Assembly (NCBI RefSeq): GCF_029962835.1
Contig: NC_080582.1
Span: 76,070,177 to 76,134,176, forward strand
DNA length: 64,000 nucleotides
Origin: Magnolia sinica
Taxonomy: Eukaryota > Streptophyta > Magnoliopsida > Magnoliales > Magnoliaceae
Direction: 5' to 3'
Made by a program: the position numbers and the translations under genes
The notes under the pieces: generated by a model
Database searches by the model: none
Told to the model about the DNA's origin: nothing
What the model saw: only the letters and a program-made list of their open reading frames with translations
Part shown: piece by piece, positions 48,511 through 61,300 of the stretch
Layout of the letters: each line of letters begins with the position of its first letter
Position numbering within the stretch: position 1 is the first letter of the stretch

Positions 48511-48574
48511 GTGAAATCCGACGGCTACGATCTCTCTCTCTCTCTCTCTCTCTGTGAAATCCGACGGCTACGAT
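48482..48574 (+). repeat. 43 bp tandem duplication in the 5' leader
   Basis: A CT run followed by GTGAAATCCGACGGCTACGA occurs twice (the shared block at 48511-48531 and 48554-48574). The second copy ends 24 bp before the start codon. CT runs total over 50 bp of the leader. Confidence 0.85.
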
Positions 48575-48598
48575 ATCGCCTCAGCGATAGATCGAGTT

Positions 48599-48766
48599 AT
48601 GCAGGCAGATCAGACGGTCATCAGCTTACGTCCTGGTGGTGGAGGCAACCGAGGTAGCCGATTCCTCGCCTCTCGCCTCGACTCTTCTTTCGGAAACTCC
48701 GGCGGCGGCTCCTCAGATCTCCCGATCCTCCGTCCTCATGGCGCTGGTTCAGCAGCATCCTTCAAG
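48599..48766 (+). CDS. eIFiso4G: eIFiso4G exon 1 (56 codons)
   Basis: Starts [16 protein letters not shown], contains [13 protein letters not shown] and ends in SFK with donor GTCTGT, phase 0. Confidence 0.93.
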
Positions 48767-51700
48767 GTCTGTCATGAACAAAACCCTAATTTTCCGTGCA
48801 GATCTAGGGTTTTGGATCCAACTTCTTTGTCGCTTGCAGAATCCCATGTTTTTCATATCGTGTATGTATAGATGGAGCTGATGTTCTCCGATGCTTAATC
48901 CGATGGCCTGTGTTTTATTGCATCTTCTTCTTAAAAAAAGCATCTTTATTGATTTTATGAGATGTCTTGTTCTTGATGGATTATGACAGTTTCCAGTGTT
49001 GCTTGCTGTTTCAATCTCTTTGTTTCTTTGGTTTCTTCTAATTGCGTGTTTTGATTACGATGCTGAAAGATCACTTTTACGATAGTTTATACGGTTCTGT
49101 TCGGACGGGTGTCTCCTATTGAAACAGATAGGATATCTCCACCAATTTATTTTTTTTGGTGTGAGAAGGAAGTAAAAGTCATCCCTTTTAACACTTTTTT
49201 TTTTTTTTTGATTCTGCCCTTGACGTTAAAAGTCATCCCTTTTAACATCTTTTCTGCTTCTGCCCATGACGTTTTGGGTAAACCAGATGCGGAATATCTT
49301 TGGATTCAGTTTGGCCTGAAAAGAGGGAATCTGATCAGGTGGGGATTCACCCACCTCCAAACGGGTGCCCAACAACTTCTCTTTTCCTTTTGTTTGTAGG
49401 AAAATGATAGATTTTCTTGAAATATATGCATGCATGCATGCATGTTAGATCGGGTTCCCCAATGAAGAATGTTAATGCGATGGATTTGAAGATCAAACTT
49501 TACTTCTTTCTTTATATTTGGATGTCTCATGAAGCTTGCATTATTTCTTTTGTATTATTCCTATGTAAATCTTCTGATGATTTAAATTTATATTTGGATG
49601 TCTCATGAAACTTGCATTATTTCTTTTTCCTATGTAAATCTTCTGATGATTTAATTAAATTTTCCAATACAGATGTTCTTTCAATCACCACCACTATTAT
49701 GATTATTATTCTTCCAGTTGAATAAGAATCTTTCCATGGGCATTAATTTGGTGTACCTGTGAGTCTTGTGCCATTTTTTTTTTTCAAACATCGGATGTTC
49801 ATTTGTCTAATATGTACAGGAAGTTCCGTTGGTTTTTTTGCAGACTGCTAGGTAGCTTGGACAGCTTAGATTTTTTCTTAGTAATTGTTAGTCCAGATAA
49901 TTATGCATGTGAATCTTCATAGCAGAAGCTTAGAAATATGTCTGCCACCCAACTTGCATGGACAGGTGGAAGCTCTTTTACTTGGGATCGAAGGTGTTCT
50001 TGTCTCCTTGGTTCATTTATTCTAAAAAAAAAATTGCATTGTCCTTTAGGACCTGTTTGGAGAGCGAATTAGAGCCGCAATGTATTCTAAAAGTGCAATG
50101 ATTACAAATTATTCTCCTTGAAAACTGGTAATTTGACAGAAAATTCTGGTGCTTAGATAGGTGTTGTAAAATCGTAATGATGATACTTTTACATTACTGA
50201 TATGTCAAATCAACAGGAAAAATACACTGATGTAAGTGTTTGGATAGGAGATTTCCACTGCAATACAATGTAAATTGTAATGGTTATAAATTCCTTTACT
50301 TGTCTCCTATTACACAAACATTTGACCACTGAATTATGTGCTTAATGGCGTGTTTAAACAAACATTGTAAAATTGTAATCATTGCACTTTTACAATGCAT
50401 TACGGCCCTAATTCGCTCTCCAAGCCCTTTAACTATTTGTGATTTCTCTGTAGTATTGCTTGTATTCTACTGACTAATCCATGGAGTAAGGAAACCAATT
50501 TGCTCAAATCCTCATTTGCAATGTTTTGGATGCTGTTCTATGCACTTCCACCTGTTTTGGCTTTGATACACATACTCATGGGTAGTATAGGTGCATGCCG
50601 GATGACCTGGATTAGTTGGACTTGGATGGTTAGTCATATTTGCTTGTGTTTGTGCTTGTAGCTTGATTCAATTTGGTTTCTTTTCCAAGTTAGTGAACTT
50701 TATTTTCTGAATAGAAGTTATAAGTTGTTCATATAAATCAAGGCTGACACAATTCCTATAGGTTGTTTTTTTTTTTTTTTTTTTTTTTCATTCTTAGACA
50801 CGCTGTTTAAAATTATTCCTGCACCACCTTTGCCACATTTTTATAGTTAAATTGTGGCTAACTATTCTTAGTAGAAGACTTTGTGTTCTTACATCATTCC
50901 AAATACAGATCATGCTTTATATCCTTTATTAGAATTTTATCAAAATTTCAACATTTAAGTTATTAAGTTGTCAATTTAGTTATAATTTGTTCATTCAATT
51001 ACTATTGGGATTTTCAAGCTTGATAACTATCACCTTCATTAATCTCTCTTTTGTGCATGATTCATGGTCTAAGTACACAAACGTTGGATGTGTTTGACTC
51101 TAATTTTAATTGTTCTGATTTTAATAGACTGGAGATTTGTGGTTTGAGGGTCATGAGCGCATTCGTCACACACGAGACCAGCTCTTGCAACTTAAGGAGG
51201 TATGTTGTTGTTTGTTGCAAAAATGATTTCTTTGCTTGCATGCTTCTGACATTGAGTTTTTTTTTAATGAGGCTTGTGTGCTTCAGAGTTATGTTGTTGT
51301 TTGTTGCAAAAAACTATTTCTTTGCTTTCATCCTTCTGAGGTTGTATTTCTTATGGGGCTTTGCTAAAATATGATTCACTAGTGTTGTTTATTGTGGTGA
51401 GAGATTAATGTGTGAAGTGGAAACTGAGACATCTGGTTTGGTGGGAGGAGAAACAATAAGCAAGACATGGGAGAACCTCATGGAAAATTGCGTGGAAATG
51501 AAGGAACTTGTTCCCGGTTCATATTTGCGGAGATGTGTTTCCCATGTTTGCTTTCTCTACTTTGAATTTCTCCCACAATCACATGTTCAGGAACTGATAT
51601 AAATTCATTTACCATTCATTTGGAATCTGTGTGAGCGCCGAATTTGTTTGTAAAATCCATGATAATTTTTTCAGTGGAAATGTTTAAAAGCTTCTATTTT

Positions 51701-54700
51701 TTACTCAAACATAAGAAATCACATATTTTTATTTTATTTTGTTTTATATTATGTTTGCATTTATGGGCAACTCGCGAGTTTTTCCCTTTGTTCTTTATTT
51801 TCTGTTTATACTGCTATAGTTATTTATTTTAAGTCTGCAGACTCATTAGAGGTTCATCTTATGTGCTAATTTGGGATATTTGCTCAGAATCTATTTAACT
51901 TTTCCACAAATACTCATTTACAGCTTTCTTTTCTTCCAATATTGTCTCTATAGGTTGGAGATGTTCCTGAAGACATCTTGAAAATCAAACAAGAGATCGA
52001 GGCTGAACTTTTTGGCGATGATCAAAGTTGGGGGCGTGGAGATGCCATTGTGAGATTCTTTATGTATTTGTAATGTTGCCTTCATTTTTCTGGATAAAAA
52101 TAGCAAAGTGGTTTTGGTTTAAGGAAACACTTTGTTGATTCCTTATGTCTTATGCTTGCATTGATTATGTTTTAGTAGGTACTAACCCCATCTATGCTGA
52201 GAACATAGGATTTCTTTAATTTGTTCTTCTTCAAAAGCTCATCATTGAGATTATCTTTTTCTCTTCTTTTTTGAACAGTTCATCATTGAGGTTTTCTACC
52301 TCTGGATTATCTCTGTTTTTAGTTTGTGTGATAATTTCTTCTTTTTCTTTAGCCACAAGGTCAACCAGTAAGTCGTTATGCCGAACCAGACAATCGTGAT
52401 TGGCGTGGAAGGCCGGGACAATTGCCTGCCTCTGGAGAAGACAGGTCTTGGGATTCTATTCGAGATAATAAAGAGTTCCCTACAAACACCAGACAACAAG
52501 AAGCAAATCAATTCAATCGCCAGGACCAATTAAGCTCCCAATTTTCTCGAGCTCAAATTTCCTCCACACAAGGGGTAATGACTACACAGCCACATTTTTT
52601 TAAATTGACTCGTATTTATTCAATTTCTTACCCATTGCTTTGTTTTGGCCCTACTTCAATCTAAACAGACATATCTTGGTGTTTGTGCTTGTGTGGATGT
52701 AGCTTTAATATTTTGTTTGTGCATTTATGGGATGTAGCTTTAATATTTTAGTAACTGGTAAGAGAAGAATGTTCGTGGAGAATTTAGAAGGTTGCAATGG
52801 CCTTGTTAAGAGTTTTGAGAGTGACACCTTTTGTTTGATGTCTTTGAATGTTATACCATTCAAAAGACAAAATGTTTTTACTGAAGGAAGCGGTTTCGAA
52901 TTGCTAATTGTTGTAAAGACTTTGTTGGTTTATTATCAATATTCCAAATCTATGATATCCAGATTCTTCAAAATGGCTAATGTATCCATGTCCTGTCCTG
53001 TCCAATACTTTGTTAATTGTTATTATGTGTTAAATCTGTACTCATGCCTTATTGTTGTCTGCATCTTGTGCATATCTGGATAGCTTGGGTCTTAGTGAGG
53101 AGGTTGTTTTAGACCATGGGGAAGTATTCTTGGTGAGGAAGTCCCCTTAAAAAGGAAGGGGAAATCTTCTTTGGTGTATGCTTCCATTTGCGTTATGTTG
53201 GGGGACGTGGAAAGAGGAGCAATTGCATTTATGATAGCAAAAAGATTTGTTGTCTGTTGTTTCAGAAATAATTGAAAGCATTGTTAGGTGGGCCCTTGAG
53301 TGTTATGAATTTCTGGGGGATACAGGCCTTGGATTTCTTTGTGGGCGCGCACTACCTAATAGCGAACTGAAGGCTGTCTGATTTGTTGACTTGTTCTCCA
53401 ACTTTGTGGAGGAAGCCCAATCTGATGCTTCCTCTTTGGGTAACATAGTCCTGGTGGATGGGTGGCTGACTGAGAAATGAGTATGGTGACATAATCTTTT
53501 TCTTTTCTAGCCCAATTGGTATTGGGGATGCCAATAAAGCTGATGCGATAGCCCCAATAGAAGGCTTGCTCAATTTCTCCAAGGGTTCTGCTCGTTAATT
53601 GTGGAAGACAACTCTTGACAGGCAGCTTTTATGAGACGGAACTTTGAATCCTTTCTTTCATTTCAATCAGATCTCACACCTCCCCTTAAGGCTAAACATT
53701 TCATTTACCCACAGACCTCTTAGCTAAGATTTGACTGGTGTTTCTAGATCTTTTCTTTGTATCAAAATCCATTCTCTCTTACTTGATGATTGATGTATCA
53801 TTTCTTATCCTTTTGATACAAGTGTTGCTTATTCTCAAGAAGACGTAGAAGGATTTTCGAAAGGAAGAAGAAGGATTTTCAAAAAGAAGAATAAGAAGAG
53901 CATGGGTCTTTGCAACTCATTTTTCCCATGGCAAGAAACAGAGCATGGGCCTTTGCAACTCTTTTATCCCATGGAAAGAAGAAGAAGAGCATGGGTCTTT
54001 GTAATTCCTTTATCTCATGGCAAGAAACAGCATAGCATGGTCTTTGCAACTCATGGGCCTTCACGACTCCTTTATCTTATGGCAAGAAACAGAAAAGCAT
54101 GGGTCTCCGTGACTGTAATATCCCATGGCAAGAAACATCATCAACATCATCTTGTCCCAGCTATTTGGGACTGCATTCTGGATCTTGTTTCACCAATAGC
54201 AGGGCCCTGTCCTCAGTAAGTTTTGGAGCTTTCATAGTTGTGCCACCTTGATCCGAGCCGCTTTAGGTCTTCTCCTCATCATCCTTTTAGGACCTTCAAT
54301 ACTAACTGAGGTTTTCTTTGTTGCTAGGGCCACCTTGATCCAAGCCGCTTTAGGTCTTCTCCATATCATCTTTTCAGGCCCTTAAACTCTGACCATGATT
54401 CTGTCCCTTGGTAGGGTCGTCTCCCATTTAACACATGGCTGAACCAACTCAATTGGCTTTTCATCGTTTAATCTTTATTGATACTACTATTATATTGTTT
54501 CGATGACTCATTCTTGATTCTATTCTTCCCGGCCTTCCCACATTCATCTCAATATCCTCATCTCTGCAATTCTTTACCTTTTGTTGATGTTGCCTTTTAA
54601 TTACCCAACAATCTACACGTCATTTTGGTGGTCTGATTGTCGTCTTATAAAGGGTTCCTCATTGGCATGTTCGGTGGTCACATGACACTCAAGAGGCACA

Positions 54701-57700
54701 TCTCCACCTTATCAATTCTATTAGAATAATCTTGTATCTCTTCGTTTTTCAAATTATGAAAGCAGGATAAAGGATTACATTGCTTTGAGCAATCACCTAG
54801 CCATGGAGTTTAATCGATGTCCCAGCATAGAGCTTCCAACCCCTTGAAAGCAGTGCTTGGAGTGGATCTCTGCTTTGGGAAGGAGTTGTTGTCTATCCCT
54901 TGGGACAACTCTCACATTTCCTTTTTGTTGGATAGGTGGCATGGATATTAGACAAGGCAATCCTTTATCTTCGTACCTTTTGGTTATGGTGGGAGAAGTG
55001 CTTAGCAAAATGCTTCACAAAGCCAAGGAGAATGGTTTAATTTTTGGCTTTAAGGTGGAGGATGTAGGAATTCAAGGCAATCATCTCCAATATGCATGCT
55101 ATTTGTTTTGCAATACAGATGCCACCTCGGTAGATAACTTTCGGAAAATCATTGTTTGTTTCAAAGTGGTTTTGAGGTTAAATATCAAATGTCTCTTTAT
55201 TGTGCCTCTTAGTATTAGGAAGGATATAACTTCGTTGGATCATATATTTTCTGGAGATGAATTGCGAACTTAAGGAAATTGTATTCGCTTTTAGCTGGAT
55301 ATTTGTTGTAGAGATTGTGCACTTCAAGAGTTGTTCCCTTCAATAGCTAATCTTGCTCTAGATCACTTCATTTTTGTGGATCGTTTTTTTTTTTTCCTTT
55401 CTATTTGTGGCGGATACATGGTTTGGTCTTCTCTATGTCGCAGAAATTTATCAGATGATGAGATACTAGAATTGGCCAGCTTGCTAGACTTTTTGAAGAA
55501 TGCATTTCCCTCGATTCCTGAAGAGGATTTGATGGTTTGGAGAGCGCATCGATTGGGCAACCTTCTCTATTCACTCGTTATATAATCTAATTTTGGAGCC
55601 AGCTTACATCTGTAAGCCTTGTCCATTCTATCATTGGAATTATGAAAGCCCCTCCTAGAGTCGTGGCCTTTGTTTGGCTTGTGGGAAGAAAGAGTCTCAA
55701 GCATTGGTAACTTGCAAAAGAGATCCCTAGTCCTTTGCAACATTTGTTTGATGTGCACGGGGGACAGAGTCGATTGATCACCTTTTCATTCATTGTTTTT
55801 TTGTTTGTTTGTAAGGTGTTGCTTTTTTTTTTTTCCCCTTTTCTTCTTCATATTGCTTGGGCAATGCCGTAGACAATGGAGGATCTCCATGGCCTTGGCA
55901 TGGAACAATGTTGTCAAAATCCTACAATTTCAAATCACAAGCAAGACGATATGAATCCCACCTTTGACTCCCTTTTTTGTGAAGTAAACGATTTTATGAT
56001 TTGAATCCTACGATTTACAATTCAAATCCCGATTTGTGATTCAAATTTTACTTGTTTTCTTCTATTTTAAGTTTCACTTGGCCTTTGTTCTATGTTTTTA
56101 AATTAGTGGGGGCTTTAAGAATCATTTAGAAAAAAATCTTTCAAAAGAAAAAAGAAAGAATAATTTAGAAAAGGTAAATTATTTTATTTTATTCTTTATA
56201 AGAGATTAAATGGTATATATTTTCTTCAATGTCACATCATAAAGCTTTTTTTTTTTATATGATTTCTTACTTAACCGGTCGAAACACCAGATAAGTCATA
56301 CATCTGGAATGTTCTAACTTAACCGGTCGAAACACTAAATTGATGTATGATTTATCTGGAATGTTACATCATAGAGTTTTTTATATGATTTCTTACTTAA
56401 CCGGTCGAAGCACCAAATTGATGTATGACTTATCTGGAATATTTTTACGGATGGTTATGATCCCATGTAAGGTTTTTTTTTCTTTTTTGAAAGATAACAA
56501 ACTTTTATTAAAGGGGAACGGGAAAAAAGCAAAACAAATAGAGGACAGAGGTGCCAAAGCGGCGACCCAACTACATCCCAAGGAAAAACAAATTACATCC
56601 CTTAAGGCAAGGGAGACTAGAAGCCCATTCGATCACAAAGAACCTTGCTCTATGGGAGGTTCTATCCATTGACTTGAGTCATTTGAAAAACATCTTGCAT
56701 TTCTTTCCTCCCAAACAACCCACTAGACAACCAAGAGAGATATCCTCCATAGCATCTTCTTCGTCTTCCCAAAGGAGGCACCATGTTGAGAGGAAGAAGA
56801 GACCAAAGAATTTGGAAACGCTTCAAGATATCTGCGCCCAAATAGAACTCTCAAACAGGTAGTGAATAAAGAGATGATTGACAATCTCCTCGCCGCACAT
56901 GCAAAGGGGGCAAATGTTGGGGAGTATCATCGAAGGTTATTGATTGTTAGGATTTTATTCCTTCCAACCAACCATTCGAAGGCAACAAACTTAGGATGCG
57001 TGTTATAGCCCCATAGGAAATTTGTATGCCCCAACACTTTCTCATGGTTCTCATCTCATATGAAAGAGTAAAGATAGCGGGCATAGAAGGATCCAAACTT
57101 ATGGGCCCTCCAAATTATCTTATCAATCTTTGAGATAGAAGGGAGGTAAAGATGAATTCTTTCTAAGAGCGCTGCAAACTCCGCCACCTCTTCATCTCAA
57201 AGGGACTTTCCACAAGAAGGCTCCCAGACCACCAAGTCTCCAAGAAAGGAGAAACAACCAGCTACCTTCATGGTTGGGTCTAGTGCCAAACGGTAGATAA
57301 TGGGGAAGTCTTCCTTTAAGGGAGGGGCCGATCCAGATATCATCCCAAAAATGATTTTTCCCCAGTGCCCAAGGAAAAACCCACGTCTTCCATAAAAACA
57401 CTTTTGACGGAGTAGACTCCTTTCTAAATTGTTGAATCTTTATAGTTGCAAGACGTGAGTGTTCCCCATCTTCCGTCCGAGCATCTGTATTTGCCTTTGA
57501 TGACGTCTTTCCAAAGGGTTGTGTCTTCCTCCCTGAATCGCCAAAGCCATTTTCCAATGAGGGCTTCATTCATGGATTTTAGATCTTTGATGCCTAAACC
57601 TCCATCCTTGTACACTTACAAACATCGTTCCAAGCCATCTAATGAAACCTTTTCTTGTCTTCCACTCCATGCTATAGGAAGTCATGCATGATTTTCTCAA

Positions 57701-58255
57701 GTCTTGAGATCACTGGGGCCGAGCATTTGAATGTAGAGATGAAGTATAGCAGGAGGTTTGAGAGTGTAGCTTTGATAAGAGTGATACTGATGAGGACATC
57801 ACTTCACGTACACCTTTGGGCACGTATTAAAGGAGCTAGGCTGTGCTGCTTTCTTTGTAGCTAGGTGAGTACCCATGATCATGCTGAAGACCCCATGTGC
57901 ATGTGCGAGCATCTAGAAGACCCCACATTGGGAATATGCACATGCGTTGCTTTAGGGAGTGGTTTGGACCGTCGAATATGACGGATGTGATGATTGGGCT
58001 ATTGGATCGCATGAATCACATGATTGGGCCATCGATCGTGGATCATCTTCATCAGTTTTGGACATTATTATTTTTTAGGATTTAATTTATGATTACTTGA
58101 TGTTTGGATACCTTATGAGTGATTTTAGTTGATTTTTCATTAGACTAGGGTCATTTTCGTCAAAATTCATAATACAGGGTTTAAATTGTAATTTCAAAAA
58201 GTTCTTGAAGCTATAAAAGAAGGGGGGCATGTGACCTCTCTTTAGTTGGTTTTTC

Positions 58256-58309
<54 letters not shown>

Positions 58310-61300
58310 CCTTGCTTCCTTCTCCCATCTTCATGTGATTTGAGGGTGACTTCCATGTGAATTGGAAGGAAGATTGGTGCGAAGCTAATCTTCATCAACG
58401 GAGGCGGGAGGCTTCCTTCTATCCCCCACACTCTCATCCATTCATCAACCATCGAGGTATGCTACAAGTTCTTTGATCTTCTTTGTCCCAAGCCATCAAC
58501 ATCCTTCCGATCTTTATCCCTTATTCATCTATCGACGAGCCAAACCGTAAAAATCAAAACCTCACATACCTAGCCCACACGTGTGATGGTACGACCACAC
58601 GTGTGATCGTACAACCACATGTGTGAACCCATATGGTTGGCCATACGGCCCTAATCTTGTCCCTTTGGCTTTCCACTACCCTTGCATCAAAACCCTAATC
58701 TCTCTTCCTCAAACCCTAACCCTAAACCTATAAATCCCCAATCTTCCTATTTCCCCAAAATTACTAAACCCTAGTTCTTCACTCTTCAATTACGCCCAAA
58801 TCCTTACATTCCCTCCATCCAAAATCCTAATTTCCTTATCTTAATAGCTAAACCCTTTATCCAATTTACCCCTTCCCCAATTTCCCTAAATCTTAATTTT
58901 ACCTTAGGTAGTACTAGACATTCTCTTTTGAAATAGGCTTAACTTTATACTATTTTGATGTCCCTACATCCATTAGATCCTAGTTTCCTTTATTTAATGG
59001 TCTTGTAGGATGATGTTTGGTAACCCGGGCTAGAATTATACATGATTTTCTCTTGGGATTTTAATATTTGTGATGATGATAGTAAATTTTGTGTTTTTTA
59101 TTAATTAATTTAATTTTGTTGGTTGATCTCACACAATATTTGAGTTCATGCATCTGTCTTTCATTAGATATGGCTTCTAAGCGAAAGATAGAGACACTTC
59201 CATTCAGCAAGTTGCTTCTTGAACCTCTCCACTACCTTGTCCCAAAGATGCGTTAGAGGTTTTCCAATACAAAGAGGGAGGCCCACAAAAATAGTAGGGA
59301 GCGCCCTTGCCGCACATCCAAGCGAATCAACCATAATAGCTTCCTCCTCTAGCTCCATCCGCACCTCGAAGAGTTTGGTTTTAGCTAAATTCACTCTTAG
59401 ACTGGAGACTGCTTCAAAGCAGCGGCTTGTCATCATCAAGTTACTTATCATGAGGGGAGAGGCGTCGCAAAATGGGAGAGTGTTGTCAGTGAATTGAACA
59501 AAGGAGATAGGTGAAGACAAACCCTCCACTTTGAAACTTGAGAAAAAGCCTTCCTCTTGACCTTTTGAAAGCATTTTTCCCAAAGTTTCAACCACTATGA
59601 TGAAGAGAAGGGGGGATAGAGGATCCCCTTGTCAAAGACCTCTTATGCTTTTGAAAAAGCCCTTGGGGTGCCATTGAGGAGCATCGAAAAGCGAGCTGAC
59701 CTCACACATTCTTAGATCTAGGATCACCATTTGCTTCCCCACCAGATACAATCAAGCATGTAGTCAAGGAAGTCCCAATCCACATGATTAAAGGTCTTCT
59801 CCAAGTCTAACTTACAAACAACACCTTTCAAGCCTTTTTTGAATTTGGAGTCCAGGCATTCATGTGCGATTAGAGCACCGTCAAGAATCTGGCGACCTAG
59901 CACGAAAGCATTTTGATTTTTTGAGAGGAACTTTCGGATGACATTTTGAAGCTGAGAGGCTAAGACTTTCACTAGGATTTTATAGGGGCTCTTGATTAGG
60001 CTAATGGGTCTGAAGTCCTTTAGCGATTCAGTTCCTGGGGACTCGGGGATCACAACGATGAAAGAAGCTATCATATCGACTCCTATGTATTGTGGAATGA
60101 TGGTTAGAAATCAAGATATCTTTTTCGTTGTTCTACAGAATCAAATGCTGCTCTTCCAATGCGATTTTACATTTGAGAAAGGTCACAAGAACATAAATTG
60201 TTAAAGAATCCTTGTATGTTTTTTAAGGAAAAATTATTGATAGACAAAAAACAAGAAAGATAAGAATCATTTAATTTTTAAGTAATACCATATCATGATA
60301 GTGTTAAATTTCTTAATTTTTTCCGAATTATTTACATTTTTCATATTTTTAAGAAAATCATAAAAAATCTTACGATTTGCGATATGATTTGCGATTCGAT
60401 ACGATTCAACGTCTATTACGATTTGCAATATGATAACGATTTTGACAACATTGGCATGGAGGATGGGTAGGGAAACCTGGGAAAACCATATGGAGGCTTC
60501 TTCTTCTTCTTGTGGGTGTCTTGTGGGTGTCTTCTTCTTCGTGGGTCTGGTGGATCTATTGGATCTATTGCACAACCAAGATGTCTTGTGGGTGTCTTCT
60601 TCTTCGTGGGTCTGGTGGATCTATTGGATCTATTGCACAGCCAAGATACAAGATAATATCCAACTTTGAGGGTGACAAGTGGGTGTGGAATTATTTTTCC
60701 CCCTATTTTATGTTCATTCATGTAGGGGATTTTGTGGAATTTCTTCATTCTTCAGGGTTGCTTGGCTTGTCTCGTGTTCTATTGGATTTTTTATTTTTAT
60801 TTTTTAGTGTGTCATCTTGGAAAAAAAAAAACAGAGGATTCCCTTCTTGCAGCCGTCTTTTGTCCCCGTCTTGTGTGTGATATGGCAGGAACACAACGGC
60901 AGAGCTGTTTCAAACAGCTAGTGCTTGCCGGTTGTGGTTTTTCAGAATGCTAAGGGTCATATTAATCTAATGATGCCATATCAACCTCGCTGTATGTGGC
61001 TTTTCCGTTTCTTCTTTCTTTGGTTTCTCCTAAAAAAGAAACTTGTTCTATATCTATTCTTACCAAAATTGTATTCCAAATGCTCATAGCTCTTGATAGA
61101 ACCAAAATAACTAATGCTTTGTCTTTATTTTGCTAAAATTTGAACTTCTCGATAACAGAACCTTCAAATCCCCAATTTAGCATTTGCCTCTCTATTCTTG
61201 TTGGTAACACCGTGTCATCCATAAACAACGAACTCCGAGGGAACTCATCTTGGATACTACCAATTAGTTCATCTATAACAAGTCTGACATGGTTGGAAGC

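Larger units (their letters stand above)
55905..60450. mobile_element. 4.5 kb element with inverted ends and ~8-10 bp target duplication, inserted in the plus-strand LINE
   Basis: Left end AATGTTGTCAAAATCCTAC (from 55907) and inverted right end AATGTTGTCAAAATCGTTAT pair, and looser pairing of ACGATT/CAAATC-rich subterminal sequence continues for ~120 bp (55940-56060, 60300-60440). TTGGCATGGA occurs at 55895-55904 and 60451-60460, giving an 8-10 bp target duplication. hAT (8 bp) or Mutator (9 bp) are both possible. Inside lie a minus-strand LINE and other DNA; no transposase frame is seen, so it is non-autonomous. Confidence 0.72.

Noticed and set aside
48554..48598. GTG at 48554 as start of eIFiso4G
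   Set aside because: Adds 15 codons from a duplicated leader repeat; the family N-terminus begins at the ATG at 48599.
51051..51374. 107-codon frame over exon 2 of eIFiso4G
   Set aside because: It reads exon 2 in a different frame and runs through splice sites; the spliced frame matches the iso4G family.
58700..58760. Interstitial telomere
   Set aside because: Only two or three CCCTAA units in a row; too short for a telomeric insertion. Kept as a motif observation only.
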